A program made the position numbers and the translations under genes. A stretch of DNA of 38,133 nucleotides, taken from a bacterium. Its GTDB lineage: Bacteria; CAIJMQ01. The stretch's first letter is position 1; each line of letters starts with the position of its first letter. The notes under the pieces are model-generated. The model saw nothing but the letters and a program-made list of their open reading frames with translations, did no database searches and was not told where the DNA came from. The stretch spans positions 1 to 38,133 of the forward strand of contig JAGLSL010000001.1 of the NCBI GenBank assembly GCA_023135785.1, in the 5' to 3' direction. Shown here in pieces: positions 7,875 to 15,848 of the stretch.

Positions 7875-9839
7875 ATGAAAGATAAAAGTTTTTTAGACAG
7901 CAGATTAAAAGCGGAAGAAATAAAACATTTAACAGAGACTGCGCAACTGTGCAGGGGCGATATTATTAAAATGACGACTCTTGCCGGTTCGGGACATCCG
8001 GGCGGTTCATTATCATCAATAGATATACTTACTACTCTTTATTCCTACGCAAAAGTGGACCCAAAAGAACCTTATCATCCGTTAAGAGACCGAATCATAA
8101 TCTCGTGCGGACATATTTCTCCGGGCGTATATTCAACATTGGGAAGATTGGGATTCATAAATATCGACGATGTGATATCAGGTTTCCGAAATGAGAAAAC
8201 TCTTTTTGAGGGACACGTCGTAAGAGATGTCCCCGGCATAGAGTGGTCAACCGGTAATTTAGGACAAGGACTTTCAGCAGGTTGCGGTTTTGCCATTGCA
8301 TCAAGAATTAAGAAAGAGGACTGGAATGTTTTTGTGGTAATGAGCGACGGAGAGCAAGCAAAAGGACAAATTGCCGAAGCAAGAAAATTTGCCAAGAAAT
8401 ATAACCTTACAAACCTTACCGTTATTATAGACTACAATCAACTCCAGATTTCGGGATGGATTCATGATGTAATGCCTCAGAATATAAAAGCAAATTATGA
8501 AGCCGACGGATGGAAAGTTCTGGAGATTAACGGACATGATTATAAGCAAATCTACGAAGCCCTTAGAGAAGGGGCTCACAGTAAGAACAAGCTAGTTGCC
8601 ATTATTGCCCGAACCACTATGGGCAAAGGTATATCGTTTATAGAAAATAAATGGGAATTTCACGGTAAAGCGTTAAACATAGAACAATATAAACAGGCTA
8701 TAAAAGAATTAGGGCTTGTAGATGACTTAACTAAATACAGTAAAAGGAGAGAAAAAATTCATCCTTTGTTGCCGGGAAAAAGACCGGAAGAAAAAATAGA
8801 CATAGATGTAGGCACTCCATTTATATACGGACCTGAGGAAAAAACAGACAACAGAAGCGCATTCGGAAAAGCACTGGCTGATATCGGTAAACGTAATTTC
8901 CCTGCCCGCTTCGCAGCAGGCGGGCAAATAGGCAGGAATGTACCCGGCAAAAATCCTTTGGTTGTTTTGGATTGTGATTTGTCCACATCCGTAAAGACGG
9001 CTTCATTTGCAAATAACTGTTCTTGCAATTTTCTACAAGGAGGCGTTCAAGAGCATAACACTGCCACAGTTGCAGGAGCGCTTTCTACGGAAGGAATTGT
9101 AACCTTTTTTGCTGATTTTGGAGTATTCGGTATTGACGAGACCTATAACCAGCACCGACTAAACGATATTAATAATTCCAACCTTAAACTAATGTGCACC
9201 CATTGCGGATTAGACGTTGGAGAAGACGGCAAAACACACCAGTGCATTGATTACATAGGAGCGATGAGGAATCTGTTCGGATTTAAAATTATCGTCCCTG
9301 CCGACCCCAATCAGACCGATAGAGCTGTAAGATATATAGCTAAAAAAAGAGGTAACTTTATCGTTGCTATGGGGAGGTCAAAGCTTCCAATAGTTCTTGC
9401 AGAAGACTGCAGTCCATTATTTGGGGGGAAATATGAATTCCAATACGGCAAGGCGGACATTTTAAGAGACGGAAACGATGCTTCCATAATAACCTGCGGA
9501 GCCATTTCAGAAAAAGCCATCAAAGTTTCTGATTCTCTAAAAACAAAAGGGTATTCCGTCAGAGTTGTGAATATTTCATGCCCCTCTGATATAGACAAAG
9601 ACGCAATAAGACAAGCAGTTAATACGGGGCTTATCGTCACTCTCGAAGACCACCACAAAGAAACAGGATTAGGTTCTATTGTCGCGCAGGTAATAGCAGA
9701 AGAATCCCTCGTCGTAAAATTTGTAAAAATAGGCGTTGACCACTACGGCGAATCCGGAAAACCCGAAGAACTTTACAAGCTCTTTGGGATGGATGAAGCC
9801 GGCATAACTCAAACCGTATTATCTAATTTAAAAAAATAG
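7875..9839 (+). CDS. tkt: Transketolase with a short palindromic insert
   Basis: Transketolase moves two-carbon units between sugar phosphates in the non-oxidative pentose phosphate pathway, using thiamine diphosphate. SGHPGGSLSSIDIL near residues 38-51, the cofactor motif SDGEQ followed by IIDYNQ, and the catalytic Glu in GVQEHNT are all present. The three domains (PP, Pyr, C-terminal) are complete in 654 residues. In the linker between the first two, after SAFGKALADIGKRN, an extra stretch of about 18 residues (FPARFAAGGQIGRNVPGK) precedes NPLVVLDCDLS; other transketolases go straight from one to the other. The DNA of this stretch is a GC-rich palindrome. The ribosome site is weak. Rpe, encoded in this window, is in the same pathway. 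Confidence 0.95.
   Translation: MKDKSFLDSRLKAEEIKHLTETAQLCRGDIIKMTTLAGSGHPGGSLSSIDILTTLYSYAKVDPKEPYHPLRDRIIISCGHISPGVYSTLGRLGFINIDDVISGFRNEKTLFEGHVVRDVPGIEWSTGNLGQGLSAGCGFAIASRIKKEDWNVFVVMSDGEQAKGQIAEARKFAKKYNLTNLTVIIDYNQLQISGWIHDVMPQNIKANYEADGWKVLEINGHDYKQIYEALREGAHSKNKLVAIIARTTMGKGISFIENKWEFHGKALNIEQYKQAIKELGLVDDLTKYSKRREKIHPLLPGKRPEEKIDIDVGTPFIYGPEEKTDNRSAFGKALADIGKRNFPARFAAGGQIGRNVPGKNPLVVLDCDLSTSVKTASFANNCSCNFLQGGVQEHNTATVAGALSTEGIVTFFADFGVFGIDETYNQHRLNDINNSNLKLMCTHCGLDVGEDGKTHQCIDYIGAMRNLFGFKIIVPADPNQTDRAVRYIAKKRGNFIVAMGRSKLPIVLAEDCSPLFGGKYEFQYGKADILRDGNDASIITCGAISEKAIKVSDSLKTKGYSVRVVNISCPSDIDKDAIRQAVNTGLIVTLEDHHKETGLGSIVAQVIAEESLVVKFVKIGVDHYGESGKPEELYKLFGMDEAGITQTVLSNLKK
8897..8939. 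repeat. Palindromic element inside the transketolase gene
   Basis: An inner perfect stem TGCCCGC (8903-8909) / GCGGGCA (8920-8926) is nested in outer arms CCTGCC / GGCAGG, all much more GC-rich than the surrounding gene. It is translated in frame and coincides with residues that the transketolase family does not need. This resembles the Rickettsia palindromic elements in behaviour, though not in sequence as far as I can tell. Confidence 0.6.
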
Positions 9840-9892
9840 GCATCTTCAACAATTTCTAAAGTTATATTAACTTCTTCAAAAGAAAAATACTT

Positions 9893-10819
9893 ATGGAATT
9901 AGGACTTGTTATTCCTGAATTAGAAGAATGTTACCAAAAAGGAACATTCTATAAAACAATAGAAATACTCCAAAAGGCCGAAATTCATAAAATAGAAGCG
10001 CATGCTTCGTTTCTATTGAACAAAACTCACCAAAAACTTTCTCAATTAAATCAGGATTTAGAAAAAAGAAATATAATTATCTCTTCTATCCATGCTCCTT
10101 TTGGCGAAGATAAAGACCTTTCAAGCTTAAGTTCCATAATAAGAAAAAAGGCAATAAACCAACACATTGCTGTTATGAGGCAGATGGACATTATAAAAAC
10201 ACAGGTCCTTACAATTCATCCCGGCGGTAGAGTAAAACAAGATACAGATATTCCCGTCAGAGAAGAACTCTTCAAGGAAAGTTTAGAAATACTCCTTAAA
10301 AATGCGGAACAGCTCAACATAAAACTTGCCGTTGAAAATATGCTGCCATTGCATCCCTTATACAAGATCGAAACACTAAAGAAGATATTAGACGAATTTC
10401 CTTCACCTTTTCTGGGGGTCTGCTTGGATACCGGACACGCCAATGTTGGCAAAGGAGTGATTGAGACATTTAATGTAATAAAGGAAAAAATGTTTGACTG
10501 TCATGTTCACGATAACGACGGGACAAAAGATATGCACTTACAACCGCCCTATGGCAAAATTAACTGGGCAGAATTTTTCAGCGCTGTAGAAAATATAAAA
10601 TTCAAAAGGCCTTTAATGATTGAATCGCTCCCCTGGCAGGGAAGGGAACTAAGCTGGATGTTCAAGGAAGTAAGAATGTTAAAAGATAATCAAATATTAG
10701 AAAAAGATTCTCCCAAAAAACACTTTCTAAGATGCCGTAAATGTAACCATTTCATTTACAACGCAGAATCCGAACCCATCTGTTATTGTAATTTCTGTAT
10801 ACAAACCGCTCAAGTTTGA
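9893..10819 (+). CDS. Xylose isomerase-like TIM barrel protein with C-terminal zinc ribbon
   Basis: The first 265 or so residues form an AP-endonuclease-2/sugar isomerase TIM barrel. Candidate metal ligands are visible in order: Glu of LAVENM, Asp/His of CLDTGHAN, His of CHVHDNDG and Glu of MIESLPW. Proteins of this type include sugar epimerases, isomerases and endonuclease IV; endonuclease IV itself is unlikely because its longer conserved motifs are missing. The tail adds C281-x2-C284 and C299-x2-C302 (plus C297), a small zinc-ribbon arrangement not usual in the family. It follows transketolase by 53 bases, which hints at a sugar-related role. The precise substrate is unknown. Confidence 0.75.
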   Translation: MELGLVIPELEECYQKGTFYKTIEILQKAEIHKIEAHASFLLNKTHQKLSQLNQDLEKRNIIISSIHAPFGEDKDLSSLSSIIRKKAINQHIAVMRQMDIIKTQVLTIHPGGRVKQDTDIPVREELFKESLEILLKNAEQLNIKLAVENMLPLHPLYKIETLKKILDEFPSPFLGVCLDTGHANVGKGVIETFNVIKEKMFDCHVHDNDGTKDMHLQPPYGKINWAEFFSAVENIKFKRPLMIESLPWQGRELSWMFKEVRMLKDNQILEKDSPKKHFLRCRKCNHFIYNAESEPICYCNFCIQTAQV

Positions 10820-10875
10820 AGAACAACTACAATAAGTAATATAATTGCGCGTTAAGAAGAGGAGGTAAATCAATT

Positions 10876-11397
10876 ATGAAAGTTGCGATTGTATATTTTT
10901 CGTTAACCGGAAACACAGAAAAAGCCGCTATAGAAATAGAAAATCAGCTTGAAAAGAAAAACATACAAGTTTCCCGCATAAAATTAGAAGGAAATTTCGG
11001 AACTTTTTTCACCAATTCATTTAAAGCTCTCTTCCGTGTAAAGGCAAAAACCGAACAGCTCCAATGGGACATGAAAGAATTCGACTTTATTATTATAGGC
11101 AGTCCCGTCTGGGCATTTTCTCCAACACCCCAAGTCAACACCTTCTTAAAAAAATGCAGTGGGTTAGAAGGCAAAAACGGAGCTATTTTTGTAACATACG
11201 GCAGTGGGACAGGTAAGGATAGAGCATTAAGAATTATGAAAAAAGAATTATTACTAAAAGGATTAAAAGAGGTTTATTCTTTTTCTTTATCTGATAAAAT
11301 AACCTCAGGAGACATGGATAAACTGAATAAAAAGGTCGAATTTATTCTTGCGTCTTCTCCTATATCTTATAAAACAAGTGAGGTGAAAAATGAGTAA
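10876..11397 (+). CDS. Flavodoxin-family protein
   Basis: The first strand and phosphate loop VAIVYFSLTGNTEKAA are those of a flavodoxin, an FMN-binding one-electron carrier. IIGSPVWAFSPTPQVNTFL matches the second FMN contact loop (the usual GSPVW), and IFVTYGSGTG the third. At 173 residues it fits the long-chain or multimeric flavodoxin-like group. A strong GAGGAGG precedes the ATG. The last 8 bases overlap the start of the receiver-domain gene. In an organism with pyruvate:ferredoxin oxidoreductase it could be an alternative electron carrier, but a menaquinone- or heme-related flavodoxin-like role cannot be excluded. Confidence 0.85.
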   Translation: MKVAIVYFSLTGNTEKAAIEIENQLEKKNIQVSRIKLEGNFGTFFTNSFKALFRVKAKTEQLQWDMKEFDFIIIGSPVWAFSPTPQVNTFLKKCSGLEGKNGAIFVTYGSGTGKDRALRIMKKELLLKGLKEVYSFSLSDKITSGDMDKLNKKVEFILASSPISYKTSEVKNE

Positions 11398-11761
11398 AAA
11401 AACTATTCTATTAGTAGAAGATGACGACATTATCAGGCTTTCATTAAAAACTATACTTGAAGCCATTCCTGATTATGAAGTAATAGAATCCCCCAATGGA
11501 GCAAATGCCCTTGCCCTACTTTCATCCAAGAAACCTCAGATAGATGCTGCGGTATTGGACATTATGATGACCGGGCACGGCGGTTCAGTGGGCGATTATC
11601 TCAAGAAAGACCCCCAATATGATAATACGCTTATCATTTACCATACCGGTCTGAACAAAAACCAGTTCGATAATAAAATTCTTGAAGGGGCATTATATGT
11701 TAATAAGGGAAAAGAAAGTATCAATAAAATAGCAGAAATTCTAAAAGAACAATTGGGATAA
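11390..11761 (+). CDS. Stand-alone response regulator receiver protein
   Basis: A single REC domain of 123 residues with no output domain. The acidic pocket (Glu10-Asp11-Asp12), phosphoacceptor Asp57 in AVLDIMM, switch Thr86 and Lys106 in YVNKG are all in place, so it should be phosphorylatable. Such CheY-like single-domain proteins act by binding a partner or as phosphate shuttles. No histidine kinase is near. It overlaps the upstream flavodoxin gene by 8 bases, so it is translated from the same message, and yajQ follows after 27 bases. Confidence 0.92.
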   Translation: MSKKTILLVEDDDIIRLSLKTILEAIPDYEVIESPNGANALALLSSKKPQIDAAVLDIMMTGHGGSVGDYLKKDPQYDNTLIIYHTGLNKNQFDNKILEGALYVNKGKESINKIAEILKEQLG

Positions 11762-11788
11762 ACTAGTAAAACTATTGAGGAGTAAATT

Positions 11789-12286
11789 ATGGCAAATTTT
11801 TCTTTTGATATAGTATCCGAAGTCGACCTGCAGGAAATGGACAACGCGATAAATCAGGCAAACAAAGAATTGATACAGAGGTTTGATTTTAAAAATAGCG
11901 TATCTTCTATCGCCTACGACCGCAAAGAGAAAAAAATCACTTTGGTCTCCGATAATGATGCAAAGTTGCGTTCTCTTACCGACATTTTAACTACCAGGAT
12001 GGCAAAAAGAAACATCGCTCTGAAATCTCTGAAATTTAATAAACCGGAAAATACATTTCAGGGTCATGTTCGCCAAACAGTGGAAATATGTATGGGCATT
12101 GAGAAGGAAAAAGCGAAACAGCTAATAGGAATTATAAAAGAGCTTAAGCTTAAAGTACAAACTCAAATTGAAGGTGAAAAAATAAGAGTCAGCTCAGCGA
12201 AAAAGGATGAACTGCAGGAAGTTATCGCGCATTTAAAAAAGCTGGAAGACTTTCCCATTCCGCTTACTTTTTCTAATTATCGTTAA
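11789..12286 (+). CDS. yajQ: YajQ family nucleotide-binding protein
   Basis: The 165-residue sequence starts MANFSFDIVSEVDLQEMDNAINQ and ends LEDFPIPLTFSNYR, with HVRQTVEICMGIEKEKAKQL in the middle, all characteristic of YajQ (UPF0234). Some members bind cyclic di-GMP and alter transcription regulators; others bind nucleic acid or act in phage-related processes. The two ferredoxin-like RNP domains expected for the family fit the length. GAGGAG lies before the ATG. It is the last gene before tRNA-Ser and the accessory island. Confidence 0.95.
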   Translation: MANFSFDIVSEVDLQEMDNAINQANKELIQRFDFKNSVSSIAYDRKEKKITLVSDNDAKLRSLTDILTTRMAKRNIALKSLKFNKPENTFQGHVRQTVEICMGIEKEKAKQLIGIIKELKLKVQTQIEGEKIRVSSAKKDELQEVIAHLKKLEDFPIPLTFSNYR

Positions 12287-12401
12287 TCAAGCAAATATCT
12301 GCGTTGAATACATTTTTGAATTACTAAATGTTAGAATGGCTGTGAGATGTTTTAAAGTAACCTTTGTTAACCATTATTAACTCGTATTAACGATTTTACT
12401 G

Positions 12402-12437
12402 GTCCCCCTACATTTCTCTGAAATGAAACAGGGGGAC
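12402..12437. repeat. Hairpin directly upstream of tRNA-Ser
   Basis: GTCCCCCT (12402-12409) pairs perfectly with AGGGGGAC (12430-12437), and the interior adds ATTTC/GAAAT. No T tract follows on either strand. It may help end yajQ transcription or mark the processing point of the tRNA precursor. Confidence 0.55.
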
Positions 12438-12445
12438 TGAAAAAA

Positions 12446-12535
12446 GGAGAGGTGGCCGAGTGGCTGAAGGCAGCTGCCTGCTAAGCAGTTGTGGGGGTAA
12501 CTCCACCCCGGGTTCGAATCCCGGCCTCTCCGCCA
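12446..12535 (+). tRNA. tRNA-Ser (anticodon GCT)
   Basis: A full cloverleaf with long variable arm: acceptor GGAGAGG pairs with CCTCTCC, the anticodon loop CTGCTAA (anticodon GCT at 12480-12482) closes on a 5-bp stem, the T arm GGGTTCGAATCCC is canonical, and CCA is encoded. It reads AGC/AGT serine codons. The palindrome that follows starts inside its last four bases. Confidence 0.97.
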
Positions 12536-12584
12536 TGAACCACTCGCAAAACTTTCTATCGAAAATTTCACTCGGGTTCATGGC
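12532..12584. repeat. Palindromic element abutting tRNA-Ser 3' end
   Basis: Perfect 10-base arms GCCATGAACC (12532-12541) and GGTTCATGGC (12575-12584). The left arm includes the discriminator base and CCA of the tRNA. CCATGAAC/GTTCATGG arms also occur in the element at the far right edge of the window, which sits inside a tRNA-Gln copy, suggesting one repeat family with affinity for tRNA genes. A second, wider pair, CACTCGCAAAA (12541-12551) with TTTTGCGAGTG (12617-12627), encloses its right arm. Confidence 0.55.
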
Positions 12585-12588
12585 ACAG

Positions 12589-12620
12589 CCCTTACGTTTT
12601 TAAAAAGTAAGGGGGTTTTT
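12589..12620 (+). terminator. Terminator downstream of tRNA-Ser
   Basis: CCCTTAC (12589-12595) pairs with GTAAGGG (12607-12613), with further T/A pairing in the loop, and is followed by GGTTTTT. A good Rho-independent terminator for the tRNA transcript. Confidence 0.7.
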
Positions 12621-12634
12621 GCGAGTGTGTGAAT

Positions 12635-12679
12635 GCCCTGTACCCGAACTTTGCGAAAGCAAAGTGAGTGGTTCTGGGC
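12635..12679. repeat. Nested hairpin upstream of the accessory island
   Basis: Outer GCCC/GGGC arms enclose a perfect CTTTGC-GAAA-GCAAAG hairpin (12649-12664). Further small inverted repeats (ACGTG/CACGT near 12700) continue to about 12780. No coding sequence is visible between 12621 and 12788. Confidence 0.4.
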
Positions 12680-12788
12680 AAAGTTAGAAATTTAAACGTG
12701 GCTGTCACGTGTAAATTATGTAGTAATTTATTACGTAACGCCACCGAAGAACGCGACAGCGGGCAAGCAACGAAAAATTTGAAACCCC

Positions 12789-12833
12789 ATGCTCATAAAA
12801 GTAAAAGTTTCAATTGATGATTTGATAAAATAA
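12789..12833 (+). pseudogene. 5' scrap of yggU fused to an HTH-protein tail
   Basis: The first 20 bases from the ATG match the two larger yggU copies at 19 positions and encode MLIKVKV, the start of those proteins. The frame then continues VSIDDLIK and stops. That tail resembles the last residues of XRE-type helix-turn-helix regulators (KALGVSIDDLIK), and the bases GTTTCAATTG are shared with the HTH-like remnant ahead of the helicase gene. I read this as a recombination scar joining two gene ends, not a working gene. Confidence 0.6.
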
Positions 12834-12837
12834 AAAT

Positions 12838-15462
12838 ATGAATAATTCTTCAGAGTTGTTTAAAATACCACCAAAATTCCTTGCGAGTATTGAAGAATGC
12901 GAAAAACAAATAACACAAACATTAAGACGATATCTGACTAATTTCCCACATTTTACAGACCATTCTATAGACCATTCTAAAAGAGTTTTAAAAAATACTA
13001 CTAGTCTCTTAGGGGAAAATATCAATTGCTTAAATGATGAGGAAAAATACATTTTGATAATGTCATGTTATTTACACGATGTGGGGATGATTCCATCCGA
13101 ACGCGATAAGAAAAAAATAGAAAAAAACGACGACTATAAAATATATAAGCAAGAGGAGCAAGGTAAAAATTTAGCCGATTATATTAGACACATACATCAT
13201 GAGCTAAGCTTTAAGTTTATTATTGGGAACTGGAAAGAAATAGGCATCATTAAAAATTATGCAGAAATTATAGCATTAGTTTGCAAAGGGCACAGAATCG
13301 AAAACTTATTAGATTATGATTTATTTGACCCAAAAATCAAAGTTAAAACTGATTATATTTGCATACCATTCCTTGCAGGACTATTACGTCTGGCAGATAC
13401 ATTAGATATAACTAATGACAGGGTTCCCGATATGTTATTCAACAAATACGTGCCTTTGGGCAAAATTAGTAAAAAAGAATGGCTAAAGCATCGCGCAAAT
13501 TACAAGCTTGAGTTTGAAAACGGCACGATCATTATTAAATCTGAGTGTGAACGTAGAGATTTATATGATACTTTGTTACTTCAATACGAAAATATTAAAA
13601 AGGAACTAAAATATTTTCGGAAGATTATATCGCGTTTACCTGGGATAAAATTAAAAGTGGATTATTACAATGTCGAACACGATATCAAGGTCTTCGGGTT
13701 TACTCCCAAGAATATAGGATTTACTTTTGACCTAAATAAGATTATTAGTATATTTGCTGGAAAGAGACTTTATCCCTCAAGTGACATTGCTATTCGCGAA
13801 GCTTTGCAAAATTCTATTGATACTTGTAGATTAAAAAAGAAAATAGACACCTCTTTTTCCCCACATATATTAGTATCCTTAAATAGAAATAATTTAACTA
13901 TAGAAGATAATGGCATGGGAATGGATGAGCTGATAGTTGAAAATTATTTTGCAAACCTAGGACATAGTTTTTATAGTCAAACATCTATTTCCTCAAAATA
14001 CGAGGCTATAAGCGAATTTGGTATTGGTGTACTAGCATATTTTTTATTGTGCGAATGCTTTGAAGTAGAAACTAAAATGGAAGACAAGAAATCTTTGAAA
14101 TTTAGGGTTACACAAGAATCAAATAGGAACTTCTCTTTTTATAAAACAAATCGAAAAAAAACGGGAACAAAAATAACATTCTTCTTAAAAGAACCCCTAT
14201 CTCTCGACGCCTTAAAGGCAAAAATAGATAATTATATAAGGTTTGTTGAGATACCAATTACACTTATAGAAGATTCTACTCGAATAAGTTGTGAAGCTCA
14301 AAAATTGGAACTTAGTATCAAGGGCGAACTGAGTGACAAGATCAAAGTTGTAGAGGAAGATGTAATCAATAAGTTAGTACTATTAGAAGAAAAAATTAAC
14401 ACAGATAGTTATTCTGGTATATGCGCTTTGATAGTTGCCAAGGAGAAGGGCAAAATACTAGTTCCGCTAAGCTTATTTTCTTTTCTAAGAAATCCAAGAG
14501 ATCTGTCAGTAAGTATATGCCACAAAGGTATTTTTGTGCACGATTTTTTCCCCAATCGAAATTTCTTTGGAAAAATAAATATAAACAAAAAACAGAAATT
14601 GAATTTAAACCGAAACGGCATTTTGAATGCTGATTACATACGTGAAATTATTTCAGATTTTCAATATACAATATTCAGTAAATTGTTTGCAAATTGGCAT
14701 GCTTTAAGCAAAAGAAGAAGAGTAGAGCTAACAAAGCAGTTTATCGAGTCATATATGCCATTAGTTATAGGCTGTACTAAAAATGTACAGAACCTACTTA
14801 TTAAAAATTTCGTTGTTACAATTTATAAAAACAGCAAAAAATATCATATCTTTCTAAATAACTTATTAGAAAAAAATGCTTGTTTTATTTTATGCCAGGG
14901 ATTATTTGAGAAACAATGGATATCCGGTGGAAGCTATGAGGCAAAGAAATTGATAAATTCTAGGTTGCCTATTTTCCCAGTAAAATATTCTAGTATAGGA
15001 GAAGAACAAGAGTTTTATCTTGATTTATTACTTAATTTTAAAACAAAAATAAAGTGTGAAACCGAGGTGGCATACTATGTTATTTACCCAGGACGAACTA
15101 GAAATCGTAAACGATTCCCATATTCGCATAGTATCGAATTGTTACAATTTGAAGGTTCTTATATTGGTGCATATCCAGGTATCAAGATAAAAGTAGCGTT
15201 TAATATTAACCATCCTTTAATACAATTTTTTGTAAATAAAGAAGCTAGTATTATAAGTAACAAAAAGATAAATAGCTTAGTGGAAGATTTTTTTGAGGAA
15301 CTACGCGATTTTGTATATTATGAGAACGAACGAGATGCTGATAGAATGAAAAAGGAATTTAAAGGATTAATGAAAGTTCTAGCCAAGGTCAATGCAGATA
15401 TGAAAAGCAATCTTAAATTAAGCAAGAAAGATTTCCCGTTATGGGTACAAAAGAAATTGTGA
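12838..15462 (+). CDS. HD-domain protein fused to an Hsp90-like (GHKL) ATPase
   Basis: This 874-residue protein has two recognisable parts. The N-terminal 200 residues hold an HD phosphohydrolase-like domain: H42/H46, the H80-D81 pair in CYLHDVGMIP, H118-H121, and the closing Asp187 in LLRLADTLD. Residues about 285-470 form a GHKL ATP-binding fold: N-box EALQNSID (321-328), G1 box DNGMGM (357-362) and G2 box FGIGVLAYF (394-402). The C-terminal 400 residues match nothing I know. No signal peptide or membrane span is seen. The DNA looks more AT-rich than the flanking core genes. Its position as sole large cargo between two yggU copies suggests an acquired, perhaps anti-phage, ATPase; function is not established. 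Confidence 0.8.
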   Translation: MNNSSELFKIPPKFLASIEECEKQITQTLRRYLTNFPHFTDHSIDHSKRVLKNTTSLLGENINCLNDEEKYILIMSCYLHDVGMIPSERDKKKIEKNDDYKIYKQEEQGKNLADYIRHIHHELSFKFIIGNWKEIGIIKNYAEIIALVCKGHRIENLLDYDLFDPKIKVKTDYICIPFLAGLLRLADTLDITNDRVPDMLFNKYVPLGKISKKEWLKHRANYKLEFENGTIIIKSECERRDLYDTLLLQYENIKKELKYFRKIISRLPGIKLKVDYYNVEHDIKVFGFTPKNIGFTFDLNKIISIFAGKRLYPSSDIAIREALQNSIDTCRLKKKIDTSFSPHILVSLNRNNLTIEDNGMGMDELIVENYFANLGHSFYSQTSISSKYEAISEFGIGVLAYFLLCECFEVETKMEDKKSLKFRVTQESNRNFSFYKTNRKKTGTKITFFLKEPLSLDALKAKIDNYIRFVEIPITLIEDSTRISCEAQKLELSIKGELSDKIKVVEEDVINKLVLLEEKINTDSYSGICALIVAKEKGKILVPLSLFSFLRNPRDLSVSICHKGIFVHDFFPNRNFFGKININKKQKLNLNRNGILNADYIREIISDFQYTIFSKLFANWHALSKRRRVELTKQFIESYMPLVIGCTKNVQNLLIKNFVVTIYKNSKKYHIFLNNLLEKNACFILCQGLFEKQWISGGSYEAKKLINSRLPIFPVKYSSIGEEQEFYLDLLLNFKTKIKCETEVAYYVIYPGRTRNRKRFPYSHSIELLQFEGSYIGAYPGIKIKVAFNINHPLIQFFVNKEASIISNKKINSLVEDFFEELRDFVYYENERDADRMKKEFKGLMKVLAKVNADMKSNLKLSKKDFPLWVQKKL

Positions 15463-15545
15463 TCAAGAGAGATTTCACAATTCTCATTACTTTGGACGGA
15501 ATATCAGGTACAATAGTAAAAATCCAAGAAGAACTCATAGAATAA
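15459..15545 (+). CDS. Very short ORF overlapping the HD-ATPase stop
   Basis: A GTG start overlaps the preceding TGA (GTGA), giving a 28-residue product with the stretch TILITLDGISGTIVKIQEEL. The overlap is typical of translational coupling, but there is no ribosome site of its own and no family I recognise. It may be the trimmed end of a longer gene left at the module border. Confidence 0.2.
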   Translation: MIKRDFTILITLDGISGTIVKIQEELIE

Positions 15546-15591
15546 TATAAAACTACTAAAATCATATCTTGTCTGATAAGTATAAAACCCT

Positions 15592-15801
15592 ATGCTCATC
15601 AAAGTAAAAGTCACCACAAATTCAAAGAAAGAAGAAGTCATTCAAAAATCCGAAGATAGTTTCCAAGTTAAAGTAAGAGCAAAACCGATACAAGGCCAAG
15701 CAAATAAAGCTGTAACTGAAGCGCTTGCTTCGTTTTTAAAACTCCCCGAAAATAAAGTCCGATTGGTGAGAGGTTTTAAAACGCCAAAGAAATTATTATA
15801 G
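15592..15801 (+). pseudogene. Second copy of yggU (DUF167), altered 3' end
   Basis: Sixty-nine codons are nearly identical to the intact copy at 20461-20679: I count about 14 base differences in 207. The five in the first 50 codons are all silent, and the rest cluster in the last 17 codons. This copy ends KKLL-stop, where the other ends NKLFEIK. DUF167/YggU proteins are small, widely conserved and of unknown function; the core QVKVRAKPIQGQANKAV is present here. The divergence pattern suggests it came with the accessory module from a related genome, not from a recent tandem duplication. It may still be translated. Confidence 0.7.
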
Positions 15802-15848
15802 CTATTGAAAATCAATTAAAATAAAAGATTATCTAACGAGGGGTAAAT

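Noticed and set aside
12377-12571. Minus-strand frame with GRDSNPGW
   Set aside because: It is the antisense translation of tRNA-Ser, a well-known false gene pattern.
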